Below are positions 1 to 10,173 of a stretch of DNA of 53,728 nucleotides, one piece after another (the stretch's first letter is position 1; each line of letters starts with the position of its first letter). Under the pieces are notes generated by a model. The model was given only the letters and a program-made list of their open reading frames with translations. It was not told where the DNA came from and made no database searches. Source of the stretch: Candidatus Scalindua sp. (GTDB lineage: Bacteria; Planctomycetota; Brocadiia; Brocadiales; Scalinduaceae); contig JAIQZR010000097.1 of the NCBI GenBank assembly GCA_021777035.1, forward strand, positions 1-53,728, written 5' to 3'. The position numbers and the translations under genes were made by a program.

Positions 1-348
1 TTCCCACTTATCTCTTCTGTATTCTTTTCGTTCCTGTGCGTTTTCTTTCACATTTGCTTTCTGCTCATCCGACATATTTTCCCACTTATCTCTTCTGTGT
101 TCCTTTCGTTCCTGTGCGTTTTCTTTCACATTTGATTTCTGTTCATCCGTCATACTCTCCCACTTCTCTCTCCTGTTTTGTCTCCATTCCTGAAAATTTC
201 CTTCCGCAACAGAACTGCTTCCTCCTGAAGCCGCACTGTTTACATCATCATCATCAGCAGCAGCAACGTTAACAACTGATAAACTGTTAAGCAATATTGC
301 TGACAACAACAACGTAGGTATCAGTAAAAAAAAGCCGTTATATTTCAT
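1..348 (-). CDS. Exported protein with 26-residue tandem repeats, partial at window edge
   Basis: Reading the minus strand from an ATG at 348 gives an open frame of 116 codons that runs off the left edge without a stop. The start has a good ribosome site (AAGGTGG just upstream). Residues 1-32 look like a signal peptide: a hydrophobic stretch, then an Ala-Ala-Ala end. An acidic/Ser-rich linker follows, then from about residue 60 a repeat of the form RREKWESMTDEQKSNVKENA plus QERKEH. The DNA period is 78 bases. The W..M(S/T)DEQ pattern recalls DUF3106-type and other small periplasmic repeat proteins. The repeats are highly charged and probably helical. Role unknown. The rest of the gene lies outside the window, so repeat number and total length cannot be given. 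Confidence 0.8.
   Translation of the reverse strand, partial: MKYNGFFLLIPTLLLSAILLNSLSVVNVAAADDDDVNSAASGGSSSVAEGNFQEWRQNRREKWESMTDEQKSNVKENAQERKEHRRDKWENMSDEQKANVKENAQERKEYRRDKWE
3..160 (-). repeat. 78-bp tandem repeat inside the exported protein gene
   Basis: The same 78-base unit, encoding 26 residues beginning R-R-(E/D)-K-W-E, recurs with the block CCCACTTATCTCTTCTGT at 3 and again at 81. A more diverged copy follows to about 160. The phase keeps the reading frame, so copy number could change without breaking the gene. Confidence 0.8.
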
Positions 349-374
349 AAAGCCACCTTCCATTCCTTTTTGCA

Positions 375-403
375 ATTATAAAAATTTAACTCAGTCGTTT
401 AAA
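375..403 (-). promoter_or_regulatory. Predicted sigma70-type promoter for the repeat-protein gene
   Basis: On the minus strand TTTAAA (398-403), 17 bases, then a perfect TATAAT (375-380). The expected start of transcription leaves a leader of about 20 bases before the ATG at 348, with the ribosome site inside it. Confidence 0.5.
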
Positions 404-1470
404 ATATCAAACATAGTTGCCATAATCAACTATAATTTCTTGTCTTGGGTTCTCTTAAATATTTGCAATTCCTTTATTGCATCGCGTGGCATAATAACAA
501 CTACAATGCGGAGTTTTCAATTAATAACGGTCCATAATTGCTGTTTTGCTGGTAGCATGTTCCACTTCAAGATCTGTTTTTTATAGAGGTTAATCCCAGC
601 AGTTCCGTGACCCGCTTCGTAGTACAATCGATGCGAGCAAATGTCAATGTTGTTTTGGTTAGTAATTGGCGAATTGACCCAATTGAAACCACATATACAG
701 GTCTTTTATCAAATCGATGACATTCCTCTGTAATTTTATCATTGTCGCAGACATTATAACACATTTATTTATAGACACTTATGCCAAAGGCGAAAAATAC
801 AAAGAAAAAAGCTTGTGATTGGTATGATAAATGCAATACTAACCGTTTGCGGGGGCATTAAATAGCAAGTGGTTTTGCAAATTATTTGTGTTTTTGGCTT
901 TGTTTAGCTTCTCCATCTTGGTGTGTGTATGATTTTCGTTTGAAATAAGGTGAATGACACGGAAGGGGTATCCGAGGTGAAAGATGTTGCGGCCTTTATT
1001 TTGGAGAGTTAGTTGCCGTTTTCGCCTTAAAGCTGGAGGATTTGTGAATACTTACAAAAATGCAGACTACGCGGTTTTCGTGTGGAAACTAACGGAAATG
1101 GCTTGTTGATAATGACTCTCGTTGAGCAGATTGGGCTTATGTGATGGTTGGAACACAGTGGCGTATTGATTTGTTTAAGGGGGAGTGAGTATCACAGAAG
1201 AGATGCTGTGCTTTGTACTTGGCAATATTATAGTAGGTGGCAGTGTCTCTAACTCGAGATGACAATTATATTTTTTTATGTTATAATAAACCGCGTTGGG
1301 AGCAGGGGAGTGTGGCGTTAGAGTTTCGCTTAGGGCGAGGCCATATATTTGTTTTCTATTTAACATTTGTTGAAAATATTAGTAGCACTTGAGATGGGGG
1401 ATGTGTGATCGTATCAGGAAGAGTTTAAAAAATAAAACCTTTACTTTCGTATAAATTAGGAAGACACAAA
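404..1470. other. Long intergenic stretch without a supportable gene
   Basis: About 1.1 kb. Only short frames occur (65 codons at 567-764 and 63 codons at 1175-1366, both minus). Neither has a ribosome site or recognisable family motifs. I see no tRNA, repeat array or insertion-sequence ends. It could hold decayed genes or an unrecognised RNA. Confidence 0.5.
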
Positions 1471-2043
1471 ATGGAAGATGAAATTATAACGGTTGTTTCC
1501 GGTTTGCCTCGTTCAGGTACTTCAATGATGATGAGAATGCTTAATGCCGGTGGCATGGAGACCTTAACTGATAATATTAGAGAAGCAGATGAAGATAATA
1601 CAAATGGTTACTATGAATTAGAAAAAATAAAAAAGCTTAAAAACGATACGTCGTTTTTAGGAGACGCAGTTGGGAAATTGGTCAAAGTTGTTTCCGCTCT
1701 TCTTAGGTATTTACCAGCAAAATACCAATATAAAATAGTTTTTATGAGACGTGATTTAGATGAGGTCTTGGCTTCGCAGAAACAAATGCTTATCAGAAGA
1801 GGTGAGCCTACGGATCGGGTAAGCGATGAAATTATGAAAGACATCTATTTGAAACATCTGAAATTCGTAGAAAGCTGGATGGAAGAGCAAGGAAATATTA
1901 AGGTTATTTATTTAAATTACAAAGATTTTTTTACTGAACCTGAAAAGTACATTGGGCAAATAAACAGGTTTCTTGGGAATTCTCTTGATACGGATAAAAT
2001 TTACTCAGTTATTGATCAAACTCTTTATCGTCAGAGAAGTTGA
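1471..2043 (+). CDS. Small sulfotransferase-family protein
   Basis: 190 residues. The N-terminus carries the 5'-phosphosulfate-binding loop of the PAPS-dependent sulfotransferase fold: G-L-P-R-S-G-T-S at about residues 11-18 after a beta strand. A second conserved segment (FMRRDLDEVLASQ, around residue 91) fits the 3'-phosphate-binding region. The protein is short for the family (usually 200-300 residues), but the two cofactor segments are present and the frame ends cleanly. The ribosome site AGGAAG sits 7 bases before the ATG. Its acceptor is unknown. It lies upstream of the large synthase run and a second sulfotransferase lies at the far end, so a sulfated product is possible. That link is inference. 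Confidence 0.75.
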   Translation: MEDEIITVVSGLPRSGTSMMMRMLNAGGMETLTDNIREADEDNTNGYYELEKIKKLKNDTSFLGDAVGKLVKVVSALLRYLPAKYQYKIVFMRRDLDEVLASQKQMLIRRGEPTDRVSDEIMKDIYLKHLKFVESWMEEQGNIKVIYLNYKDFFTEPEKYIGQINRFLGNSLDTDKIYSVIDQTLYRQRS

Positions 2044-2481
2044 TTTTTTAATCAGTATTTTGCCTTTTCGCTAGCAATATTGGTTTGGTTATTAATTAGC
2101 GGTCAGTATTCATATGTGATAAAAATATCTTTTGCCTAGTTTTACTTTTTTATTGGAAAATGTACTATTTTGCTTTAGACTCCAGGTAGAGCGGGAGTGA
2201 GTCGTGATCTGCATCGCGCTGAAAGCTAAGCGTAGATGAGTAGTTTCATTTTGGAACGTTTGGCGGCTTCTGGCCATATGGCTGGGTTGGGGCTGTATTT
2301 GTGTTCTCTCCCTACGCATTCGTGCCGTCTAAGTAGTTGTCGTATGTACAGCAGACATTAAGGCTAAAAAGTGGCTGTCTATTGTGAGCGGATTGAATCA
2401 ATAACGATCTGCGCCTAAGTTAAGAGCAATATTTTATTTTTGATGTACAGTATTGATCATGAATATTTATAGGAATAAGTT
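2044..2481. other. Leader region upstream of the synthase genes
   Basis: About 440 bases between the sulfotransferase and the first synthase. No coding frame with support, and no promoter matching both sigma70 boxes at good spacing. Control of the large gene run probably starts here, but I cannot point to the site. Confidence 0.4.
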
Positions 2482-5400
2482 ATGCTAACTTCTGACAACG
2501 CATTTCCCGAAAAGGAAAAGGACAATAAGGTGTTAATGGGTGTGCGTCCATTCCAGATAATGGCGCTTACGCCACCCGGGTTGCCTGATCCGTCTATCGC
2601 AATCGCTGCAAGTAGGGCCGGGGGAGTTGGAATATTGGACTTGGAGTATGCTAAGGATATCAATGTTGCTGTTCGCAGCATAAAGAAGATGGTTAAGCAT
2701 ACAACTAGTGCTTGCGGTATAAAACTTAATGGCCAAGATGGTTCTTTTATAAACCATCTTGCTTCAGATCTTCCGGAAGCCATTGGTTACATAATAATCA
2801 CTCTTTGTAAGCCTGAAGAGTTGAAAAAATACGTTAATGATTTTCATCTTCACGACTGCCAAGTGATCCTTGAAATTACAACACTTGAACAAGCTTTACT
2901 TGGTGAAAGATGTGGTGTTGATGGTCTCATTGCAAAAGGTAATGAGTCTGCAGGGATAGTAGGAGAAAAGACGTCATATATTCTGCTCCAGCAAGTATGT
3001 TCTCAAATATCACTGCCGGTTTGGGCTCAGGGTGGTGTCGGTTTGCATACTGCTGCTGCCTGCTATACAGCTGGGGCCGCCGGAATAGTATTAGATTCGC
3101 AGCTTCTCTTGACAAAAGAGTCCTCCATACCAGACGATTTAAAGCAAGATATTGGTAGGATGGATGGAACCGATACTCTCTGTTTGAACGGTAGTACAAT
3201 GTGTTTTCGATTTTATAAACGTAGAGGTGTCCAGAATGTTGCTACAGAAGAGTTTAATACTTTAGAAAAAACATTAGAAAAAGACCCCGAGAAAGAATTT
3301 AATGTTCTGTCCCAATGGCATCAGCATATTAGGGGCGATATATCTTGGGATAATAAAACTTCGTCTATTTGGTTGCTTGGTCAGGATGTGTTTCTTGCTG
3401 TACCTTTTGCTAAACGTTATCAAACAGTTGGTTCTGTTTTTTGCGCTTTCAGGCAATCTATTGATGACCACATTAATTTAGCAAGGGGATTAAATATCTT
3501 CAACAAAGATTCTTCACTTGCAAAATCACATGGTACTCTTTATCCGATTGTTCAGGGGCCTATGGCACAGGTAAGTGATAACGCACTTTTCATACTAAGT
3601 GTTGCAGAATCCGGAGCTCTTCCTTTTGTTGCTCTATCCAAACTTAAAGGAGATCAAGTGGATGTTCTCCTTAAAGAAGTCACAGATCTTATCGGAGGCA
3701 GACCATGGGGTGTTGCCGTTTTGGGATTCAACAAAAGTGATTTGCTAGAATCTCAGATGAAGGCCGTGTCTACTTATTCCCCTGATTATGCAATTGTGGC
3801 GGGAGGTATGCCGAGCCAAGTTGCAGCCCTGGAGGCAAATGGCGTAAAAACTTATGTGCATGTGCAAACTCCTGGGATCATGGACATGTTCATTGACAAT
3901 GGCGTAAAAAGATTTATTTTTGAAGGAAGAGAGTGTGGGGGGCATATAGGGCCTAGATCAAGCTTTGTTCTTTGGGAAGATATGGTTGGCAAGTTACTAG
4001 ATTTATTGAAGAAATCTAAAGAAGAGGACATTGAGAAGTTCCATATATTATTTGCTGGAGGTATACATGACGCTATGTCTGCCGCTATGGTGGCTTCTAT
4101 TGCTACTCCACTTGTTAAACTGGGTGTGCGTGTCGGTGTTGTCTTGGGTACGGCATATTTTTTTACAAATGAAATAATCGAATCCGGTGCAATTGTTAAG
4201 GGATTTCAGAGCAATGCCTTGAAATGTTCTAAAACGTATATTCTTGAGAGTGGCCCTGGACATGCAATAAGATGCTGCAAGACGCCCTTTGTAGAGGTTT
4301 TCGAAAATGAAAAGATTAAGATGAGATCTGAGGGGCTTCCTTCAGACCAGATAGGCATAGAACTTGACAAACTTGTACTTGGGAAATTACGTGTTGCATC
4401 CCGAGGTGTAATGCGCGGCTCTACATCTAAATCAAATGATAAGAAGATGGGCTCCCTGATTACACTTAACGAGAAAGAACAACACGAAGAGGGGATTTAC
4501 ATGGTAGGTCAACTTGCGGCGTTGCGTAATAAGAAAACAAGTATCAGTGCACTTCATAATGACGTTGCAGTTAAGTCTGCTAATATCCTTTCATCACAAT
4601 CAGTTGATATAAGAAGTGAATCTGTTAGTACTCGAAAACAAAACCCAACTGATGTAGCGATTATTGGTATGTCATGTATGTTTCCAAAGGCGAAAAATCT
4701 CTCTGCGTATTGGGAAAATATTTTGAATAGAGTAAATGCAATTTCCGAGATACCGTCTAATCGTTGGGACTGGAACCTGTATTTTGATAAAAATAAAAAA
4801 GCCAAAGATAAAATTTATTCTAGATGGGGAGGATTTCTTGAAGATATACCTTTTGACCCACTGAAATATGGAATGCCCCCTAATTCTCTTAGTTCTATTG
4901 AGCCCTTACATCTTATGACACTCGAAGTTGTAAATGCGGCCCTAAAGGATTCAGGTTATGATAATAGAGAATTTAACAGAGAAAAAACATCAGTAATCCT
5001 GGGCACTGGCGGTGGTATAGGCGACCTGGGACAGGATTATATCGTTAGGTCATCATTGCCTCTCTATTATAATGGTAATTCAGATAACGCTTTAAAACGA
5101 TTACCGGAGTGGACAGAAGATTCTTTTCCGGGAATTTTAATGAACGTTTTGGCCGGACGGGTAGCAAACCGTTTTAATCTTGGCGGAGTTAATCATACAG
5201 TAGATGCAGCCTGTGCATCATCTTTAGCTGCATTATACGATGGCGTCAAAGAGTTGGAAACCGGTAATAGTGATATGGTAATTACAGGTGGTGTTGATGC
5301 TGGCCAGAGCCCATTCACTTATCTATGTTTTAGCAAGACGCATGCCTTGTCTCCACGAGGCTTATGCCAGGTGTTTGATGAAAAAGCTGATGGAACCGTG

Positions 5401-8400
5401 ATTAGTGAAGGATTGGCGGTTGTTATATTAAAACGCCTATCAGATGCAGAACGTGATGGTGACCGCATCTATGCTGTTATAAAATCGGTGGTGGGTTCAA
5501 GTGACGGACGAGGAAAAAGCATGACCGCGCCATGTCCTGAAGGTCAGTTAATGGCACTCAAGAAAGCATACGCCAAGGCTGGGTTTTCACCATCTACCAT
5601 GGAGCTGTTAGAAGCTCACGGCACAGGTACGGTTGTTGGAGACCAAGTTGAGTCCGAATCGGCTGCTCAATTACTTGAAGGGAGCAATACTGTTAGCCAG
5701 AATTGTGCTATTGGATCAGTCAAATCTATGATAGGACATACTAAAGGTGCTGCTGGAATGGCTGGGCTAATAAAAGCGTCTCTCTCGCTCTACCACAAAA
5801 TGCTACCACCTACAATGGGAATAGATAAACCAAACTCAAAAACAAATTTTCTTAAAGGGCCTCTTTATCTAAATACGGAAGTACGTCCATGGTTTAGAGA
5901 TGACAAACATCCACGTCGTGCTGGTGTTAACGCCTTTGGTTTTGGAGGTTCTAATTTCCATGCTGCTTTAGAAGAATATAGAGGTAGTTTCATGAAAAGC
6001 GATGAGACTGCTATTAAAAAAGTATGGCCATGTGAACTTCTATTGTGGGCCAGTCACTCTCGTGACGAACTAACTTCTACATTGGAATTTGTCTTACAAT
6101 CCCTTACAAAAGATATTGTTCCTTTATTAGGTGATATTGCCTTTACATTACAAAAGACCTTTAGAGATAAAACAAAACAAAAGGAAAATGCTTTCTTAAG
6201 GCTTGCAATTGTGACAATATCTTTAGAAGACCTTAGAGAAAAATTGGAGATTGTTTGCCGTACGCTTCGTGATCCAAAATCCGGTAATATTTCTGATCAG
6301 AGAGGGGTTTATTTAACTAACAAACTGCCTATCGAGTCCGGTAAAATTGCATTCCTTTTCCCAGGTCAAGGGTCTCAATATGTCAATATGCTTCGAGAGC
6401 TAGCCGTATTATTTCCGGAAATACGTAAAACTTTTGAACATGCAGATTCTGTTCTAAAAAATATTTTTCCAGAGCGAATGAGTAAATATGTTTTTCCTCC
6501 TCCTCGTTTCAATATAGAGGATGAAAAAGAACAGAGATGTATATTGTCTAAGACTAATATTGCCCAGCCTGCGATAGGAGCTGCTTGTTGTGGAATGCTT
6601 AAATTGCTAAAAAAGATGAATATAAACCCGGATATGGTGGCAGGGCATAGTTACGGTGAATATGTCGCTTTATCTGTTGCAGGAGTGTTTGACGAAGAGA
6701 CTCTTTACGATATTTCTGAAACCAGGGGTAGACTGATTGTAGAATCATCAAATGAACAGGATCTCGGCACTATGGCAGTGGTAAAAGAAAGCGCCACAGA
6801 ACTAAGAAAACTCGTTAAGAAGATTAAAGGTGTAGTTATTGCCAATATCAATGCACCTAAACAAACCGTGATTTCAGGAAGTAGAAATGCTGTAGATAAG
6901 GCAAAGGAATTACTCGCGTCAAAAGGTATTTGTGTTCAGTCTATTCCTGTTTCAGCAGGATTCCACTCGCCTCTTGTTGCACCTGCAAAAAAGCGATTTG
7001 CCAATTATTTAAGTAAAATAGATTTTGCATCTCCAAAGATAGAGGTATTCTCCAACACCTTTGCAGCGCCATACGGTAAGACACAAGAGGAGATTAAATC
7101 TTGCCTGGCAGAACACATGGTGAGGCCGGTGGAATTTGTTAATGAGATAGAAGCAATGTATGACAGGGGGGCAAGGGTTTTCATTGAGGTTGGCCCTGGC
7201 AACGTACTCACTAATCTAACAACACAGATAATTGGAGATCGTCCTTCTCTCATAGTATCAACAGACATGCATGGAAATAAAGCACTTCCTCAGTTACTCA
7301 AGACTTTAGGGCAATTAGCCGTCAATGGGATTCCCCTATCGTTAGAACGACTTTATGAAGGACGGTTACTCAATAATATCGATATTAATTTCTTGAATGA
7401 AATTAGAAAAGAAGAGCTTTCTCCTACAACGTGGCTTGTAAATGGCAGCAACATCCGACCGGTCAGTAACAAAACAGCGCCTAAAGAAGTTAATAAGCTT
7501 ATTCTTAAAGAGAAAGAAATAATGAAATACCACAACCCTTCATCCGGATCGAAATCAACTGAGGTAACAGATAAACAGGAAAAACATACCAGTCGTCCTG
7601 TTGCAACACATAAATCACCAGAAAGCCAGAATACGTCAACTCACCAGCTCAGTGATAATCCTGATGTTGTTATGTATCAGTACCAGCAGCTTATGAATCG
7701 TTTCCTGGAAACACAAAAGAATATTATGTTGGCGTATCTTCAAGGCACTAAGCCGTCTAGTTTGAAAGATATGGCAGGCCCTTTTGAACTTCCACAAACT
7801 CGTACACGAACAGCACCGTCAATGGGGCCAGTTAAACCACAAAAACCGCTTGCTTCATCAATCACACCCGTTTCCAGAGACCAGGAGGTGCTAGGCAAAG
7901 AACACCTTGCGAAAGAGTTGCTTCGTATTACAAGCGATAAGACCGGTTACCCGACAGAGATGCTCAATCTTGATCTGGACATTGAATCGGACTTGGGCAT
8001 TGATTCAATCAAACGTGTGGAGATACTAAACTCCTTTGTGAAATGTGTACCGGAGAATGCACAACAAAAGATCCAAACATCTATGGATGATATATCCAGG
8101 CTGAAAACTTTGAATGCTATATTGAGTAAGACTGCAGAGTTGATATTATCAAAAGTCCAAGAATCAGATACGTCTTCAATTCCTCAAGGAAATGCTGAAA
8201 GACATTTAAATGATACACCATCTACACAAGAAGGTTTCAATAAAGATTACTTAATTAAAGAGTTGCTTCGTATTACAGGCGATAAGACCGGTTACCCGAC
8301 AGAGATGCTCAATCTTGATTTGGACATTGAATCGGACTTGGGCATAGATTCAATCAAACGTGTGGAGATACTAAACTCCTTTATGAAATGTGTACCGGAG

Positions 8401-10173
8401 AATGTACAACAAAAAATCCGGACATCTATGGATGATATATCCAGACTGAAAACTCTGAACGCTATTATGAGTAAAACGGAAGAGATTATATTGTCGGGGC
8501 CTTTAAAAGCAAGTAGTGAAAAAGAAATTACTCTCATCAACAAAGAGCGTCCTGTCTCTGCTAAAGAGAATGAAGACATAATCGTCCCGAGGTTTCTTTT
8601 GGAACCCTCTAAAATCTCTACACCCAAAGAAGAGATTCAACCTTTAAATGATGGTGTCTTTATTGTCACTGACGATACACGAGGCGTTGCTACTGCGTTG
8701 AAGAAAGAGATTAAAAAGCATGGGGGGCAGGTGGTCACTTTAAAGATGGGTTCTGCGCAAACAAATAAAAATGGTCAAACGTATACTGCCAACTTAAAAG
8801 ACCCTTTAGTTGTAGAAAGTTTGGTGAATGAAATACGTCACGACTACAACAAAATTATTGGACTTATACATCTACTGCCTCTGGCATCCTCAATTTCTTT
8901 CGACAAAATGGATTTAGAGACATGGAAGGATTGTCTCCAGATAGAGGTAAAAAGTTTCTTTTATCTTGCAAAATATCTGGAACCTGACCTTGTTGACTCC
9001 GGAGAAAAAGGTGGTGGATGGCTTATCGCAGCTACGGCATTAACAGAATGTTTAAATGGTAATGGTCTAAACGGAAACTATTTTGCTGGCCAGGCTGGCA
9101 TTGCAGGGTTGTTGAAGACCGTTGCACAAGAATGGACAGATGTCAGATGCAAAGCCGTTAATCTTGATATGACAAATTCTCCCATGATTTTGTCTAAACA
9201 ATTACTAGGAGAAATGGCCGCTAAAAATGGGCCTGTTGAGGTGAAATATAGTGGGTCAAATAGAATAGTATACAAAGCAAAATCTGCGCCTTTAAATCAG
9301 AAAACAAAGAGGAGGTTGCACATTGCTTCTGACTGGATCGTTTTGGTTACTGGTGGTGCTGTTGGTATTACGGCAGAAGTCGCCCATGAATTGGCGGTAG
9401 AATATCAGCCTACCCTGCTGCTAGTAGGGAGGTCACCGTTTCCGGAAGAAGATGAATCTCAACATACAGCTGGGCTTGTCTCGCCTAAAGAGATAAAATC
9501 CGCGTTGATTGAAAAACTGCGTTCCAGTGATGGAAATATCACACCGGCCAAAATTGAAGCAGAATACGCTCGGCTTTTAAAGGATAGAGAAATTCGTCAA
9601 AATATAGCGAAGATGCGGAATGCCGGAGCAAATGTTCATTACTATCAGACAGATGTGACTGATGAGAAGAGTTTTGGAAATCTAATTGATGAAATTTACC
9701 AGTCATACGGACGTCTGGACGGTGTAATTCATGGTGCTGGTATTATCGAGGATAAGCTTTTCAAAGACAAAACTTTAGACTCTTTTGACAGAGTATTTGA
9801 TACAAAAACAGATAGTTCATTTGTCTTGATACGCAAACTTCGGCCAGACTCATTAAAATTCCTTGCTTTCTTTACATCGGTAGCCGGTTGCTTTGGAAAT
9901 AGAGGTCAGTCTGATTATGCCGCGGCTAATGAGGTGGTTAATAAATTAGCCAAATACCTGGATCAACATTGGGCAGGTAGGGTGCTGGCCATTAATTGGG
10001 GGCCATGGGATAAAACCGGCATGGTTGCTCCTGAGATAAAGAAACAATTTATGGAAAGAGGTATTCAGTTGATTCCCCCTTCTGTTGGACGTTATATATT
10101 TGAACAAGAGTTGAGATGTGGTAACAAAGGTGACGTTGAGGTAGTAATAGGAGGTGGGCCATGGGGGATATAG
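2482..10173 (+). CDS. Giant synthase A: (PfaD-like)x2-KS-AT-ACP-ACP-KR
   Basis: 2563 residues, related to PfaA of polyunsaturated-fatty-acid and secondary-lipid synthases. Order: two FMN enoyl-reductase/nitronate-monooxygenase-like regions (about 20-250 and 350-640); KS (about 724-1165) with Cys911, His1046 (HGTGT) and His1086 (GHTKG); AT (about 1285-1600) with GQGSQ, Ser1390 in GHSYGEY and His1495; two ACPs with phosphopantetheine serines Ser1842 and Ser1957 in LGIDSIKRVEIL; KR (about 2010-2560) with a GGAVGI nucleotide loop and Tyr2479. KS, AT and KR look active. The first reductase-like copy has lost the ECGGH motif kept by the second (484-488). A DH is absent here and is supplied by synthase B. 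AGGA lies 7 bases before the ATG. The stop overlaps the start of synthase B. It should carry out iterative decarboxylative chain extension; chain length and starter are unknown. Confidence 0.93.
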   Translation: MLTSDNAFPEKEKDNKVLMGVRPFQIMALTPPGLPDPSIAIAASRAGGVGILDLEYAKDINVAVRSIKKMVKHTTSACGIKLNGQDGSFINHLASDLPEAIGYIIITLCKPEELKKYVNDFHLHDCQVILEITTLEQALLGERCGVDGLIAKGNESAGIVGEKTSYILLQQVCSQISLPVWAQGGVGLHTAAACYTAGAAGIVLDSQLLLTKESSIPDDLKQDIGRMDGTDTLCLNGSTMCFRFYKRRGVQNVATEEFNTLEKTLEKDPEKEFNVLSQWHQHIRGDISWDNKTSSIWLLGQDVFLAVPFAKRYQTVGSVFCAFRQSIDDHINLARGLNIFNKDSSLAKSHGTLYPIVQGPMAQVSDNALFILSVAESGALPFVALSKLKGDQVDVLLKEVTDLIGGRPWGVAVLGFNKSDLLESQMKAVSTYSPDYAIVAGGMPSQVAALEANGVKTYVHVQTPGIMDMFIDNGVKRFIFEGRECGGHIGPRSSFVLWEDMVGKLLDLLKKSKEEDIEKFHILFAGGIHDAMSAAMVASIATPLVKLGVRVGVVLGTAYFFTNEIIESGAIVKGFQSNALKCSKTYILESGPGHAIRCCKTPFVEVFENEKIKMRSEGLPSDQIGIELDKLVLGKLRVASRGVMRGSTSKSNDKKMGSLITLNEKEQHEEGIYMVGQLAALRNKKTSISALHNDVAVKSANILSSQSVDIRSESVSTRKQNPTDVAIIGMSCMFPKAKNLSAYWENILNRVNAISEIPSNRWDWNLYFDKNKKAKDKIYSRWGGFLEDIPFDPLKYGMPPNSLSSIEPLHLMTLEVVNAALKDSGYDNREFNREKTSVILGTGGGIGDLGQDYIVRSSLPLYYNGNSDNALKRLPEWTEDSFPGILMNVLAGRVANRFNLGGVNHTVDAACASSLAALYDGVKELETGNSDMVITGGVDAGQSPFTYLCFSKTHALSPRGLCQVFDEKADGTVISEGLAVVILKRLSDAERDGDRIYAVIKSVVGSSDGRGKSMTAPCPEGQLMALKKAYAKAGFSPSTMELLEAHGTGTVVGDQVESESAAQLLEGSNTVSQNCAIGSVKSMIGHTKGAAGMAGLIKASLSLYHKMLPPTMGIDKPNSKTNFLKGPLYLNTEVRPWFRDDKHPRRAGVNAFGFGGSNFHAALEEYRGSFMKSDETAIKKVWPCELLLWASHSRDELTSTLEFVLQSLTKDIVPLLGDIAFTLQKTFRDKTKQKENAFLRLAIVTISLEDLREKLEIVCRTLRDPKSGNISDQRGVYLTNKLPIESGKIAFLFPGQGSQYVNMLRELAVLFPEIRKTFEHADSVLKNIFPERMSKYVFPPPRFNIEDEKEQRCILSKTNIAQPAIGAACCGMLKLLKKMNINPDMVAGHSYGEYVALSVAGVFDEETLYDISETRGRLIVESSNEQDLGTMAVVKESATELRKLVKKIKGVVIANINAPKQTVISGSRNAVDKAKELLASKGICVQSIPVSAGFHSPLVAPAKKRFANYLSKIDFASPKIEVFSNTFAAPYGKTQEEIKSCLAEHMVRPVEFVNEIEAMYDRGARVFIEVGPGNVLTNLTTQIIGDRPSLIVSTDMHGNKALPQLLKTLGQLAVNGIPLSLERLYEGRLLNNIDINFLNEIRKEELSPTTWLVNGSNIRPVSNKTAPKEVNKLILKEKEIMKYHNPSSGSKSTEVTDKQEKHTSRPVATHKSPESQNTSTHQLSDNPDVVMYQYQQLMNRFLETQKNIMLAYLQGTKPSSLKDMAGPFELPQTRTRTAPSMGPVKPQKPLASSITPVSRDQEVLGKEHLAKELLRITSDKTGYPTEMLNLDLDIESDLGIDSIKRVEILNSFVKCVPENAQQKIQTSMDDISRLKTLNAILSKTAELILSKVQESDTSSIPQGNAERHLNDTPSTQEGFNKDYLIKELLRITGDKTGYPTEMLNLDLDIESDLGIDSIKRVEILNSFMKCVPENVQQKIRTSMDDISRLKTLNAIMSKTEEIILSGPLKASSEKEITLINKERPVSAKENEDIIVPRFLLEPSKISTPKEEIQPLNDGVFIVTDDTRGVATALKKEIKKHGGQVVTLKMGSAQTNKNGQTYTANLKDPLVVESLVNEIRHDYNKIIGLIHLLPLASSISFDKMDLETWKDCLQIEVKSFFYLAKYLEPDLVDSGEKGGGWLIAATALTECLNGNGLNGNYFAGQAGIAGLLKTVAQEWTDVRCKAVNLDMTNSPMILSKQLLGEMAAKNGPVEVKYSGSNRIVYKAKSAPLNQKTKRRLHIASDWIVLVTGGAVGITAEVAHELAVEYQPTLLLVGRSPFPEEDESQHTAGLVSPKEIKSALIEKLRSSDGNITPAKIEAEYARLLKDREIRQNIAKMRNAGANVHYYQTDVTDEKSFGNLIDEIYQSYGRLDGVIHGAGIIEDKLFKDKTLDSFDRVFDTKTDSSFVLIRKLRPDSLKFLAFFTSVAGCFGNRGQSDYAAANEVVNKLAKYLDQHWAGRVLAINWGPWDKTGMVAPEIKKQFMERGIQLIPPSVGRYIFEQELRCGNKGDVEVVIGGGPWGI
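7912..8485 (+). repeat. Near-identical tandem duplication of the ACP-coding segment
   Basis: Two copies, about 7912-8140 and 8257-8485, offset by exactly 345 bases (115 codons). By eye there are only about 15 differences in roughly 228 positions, including long runs without any synonymous change. Each copy encodes one ACP domain with its serine. Confidence 0.9.

Noticed and set aside
567-764. 65-codon minus-strand frame as a gene
   Set aside because: No ribosome site, no family motif, and unlikely composition; treated as chance.
1175-1366. 63-codon minus-strand frame as a gene
   Set aside because: No ribosome site or conserved pattern; low-complexity composition.
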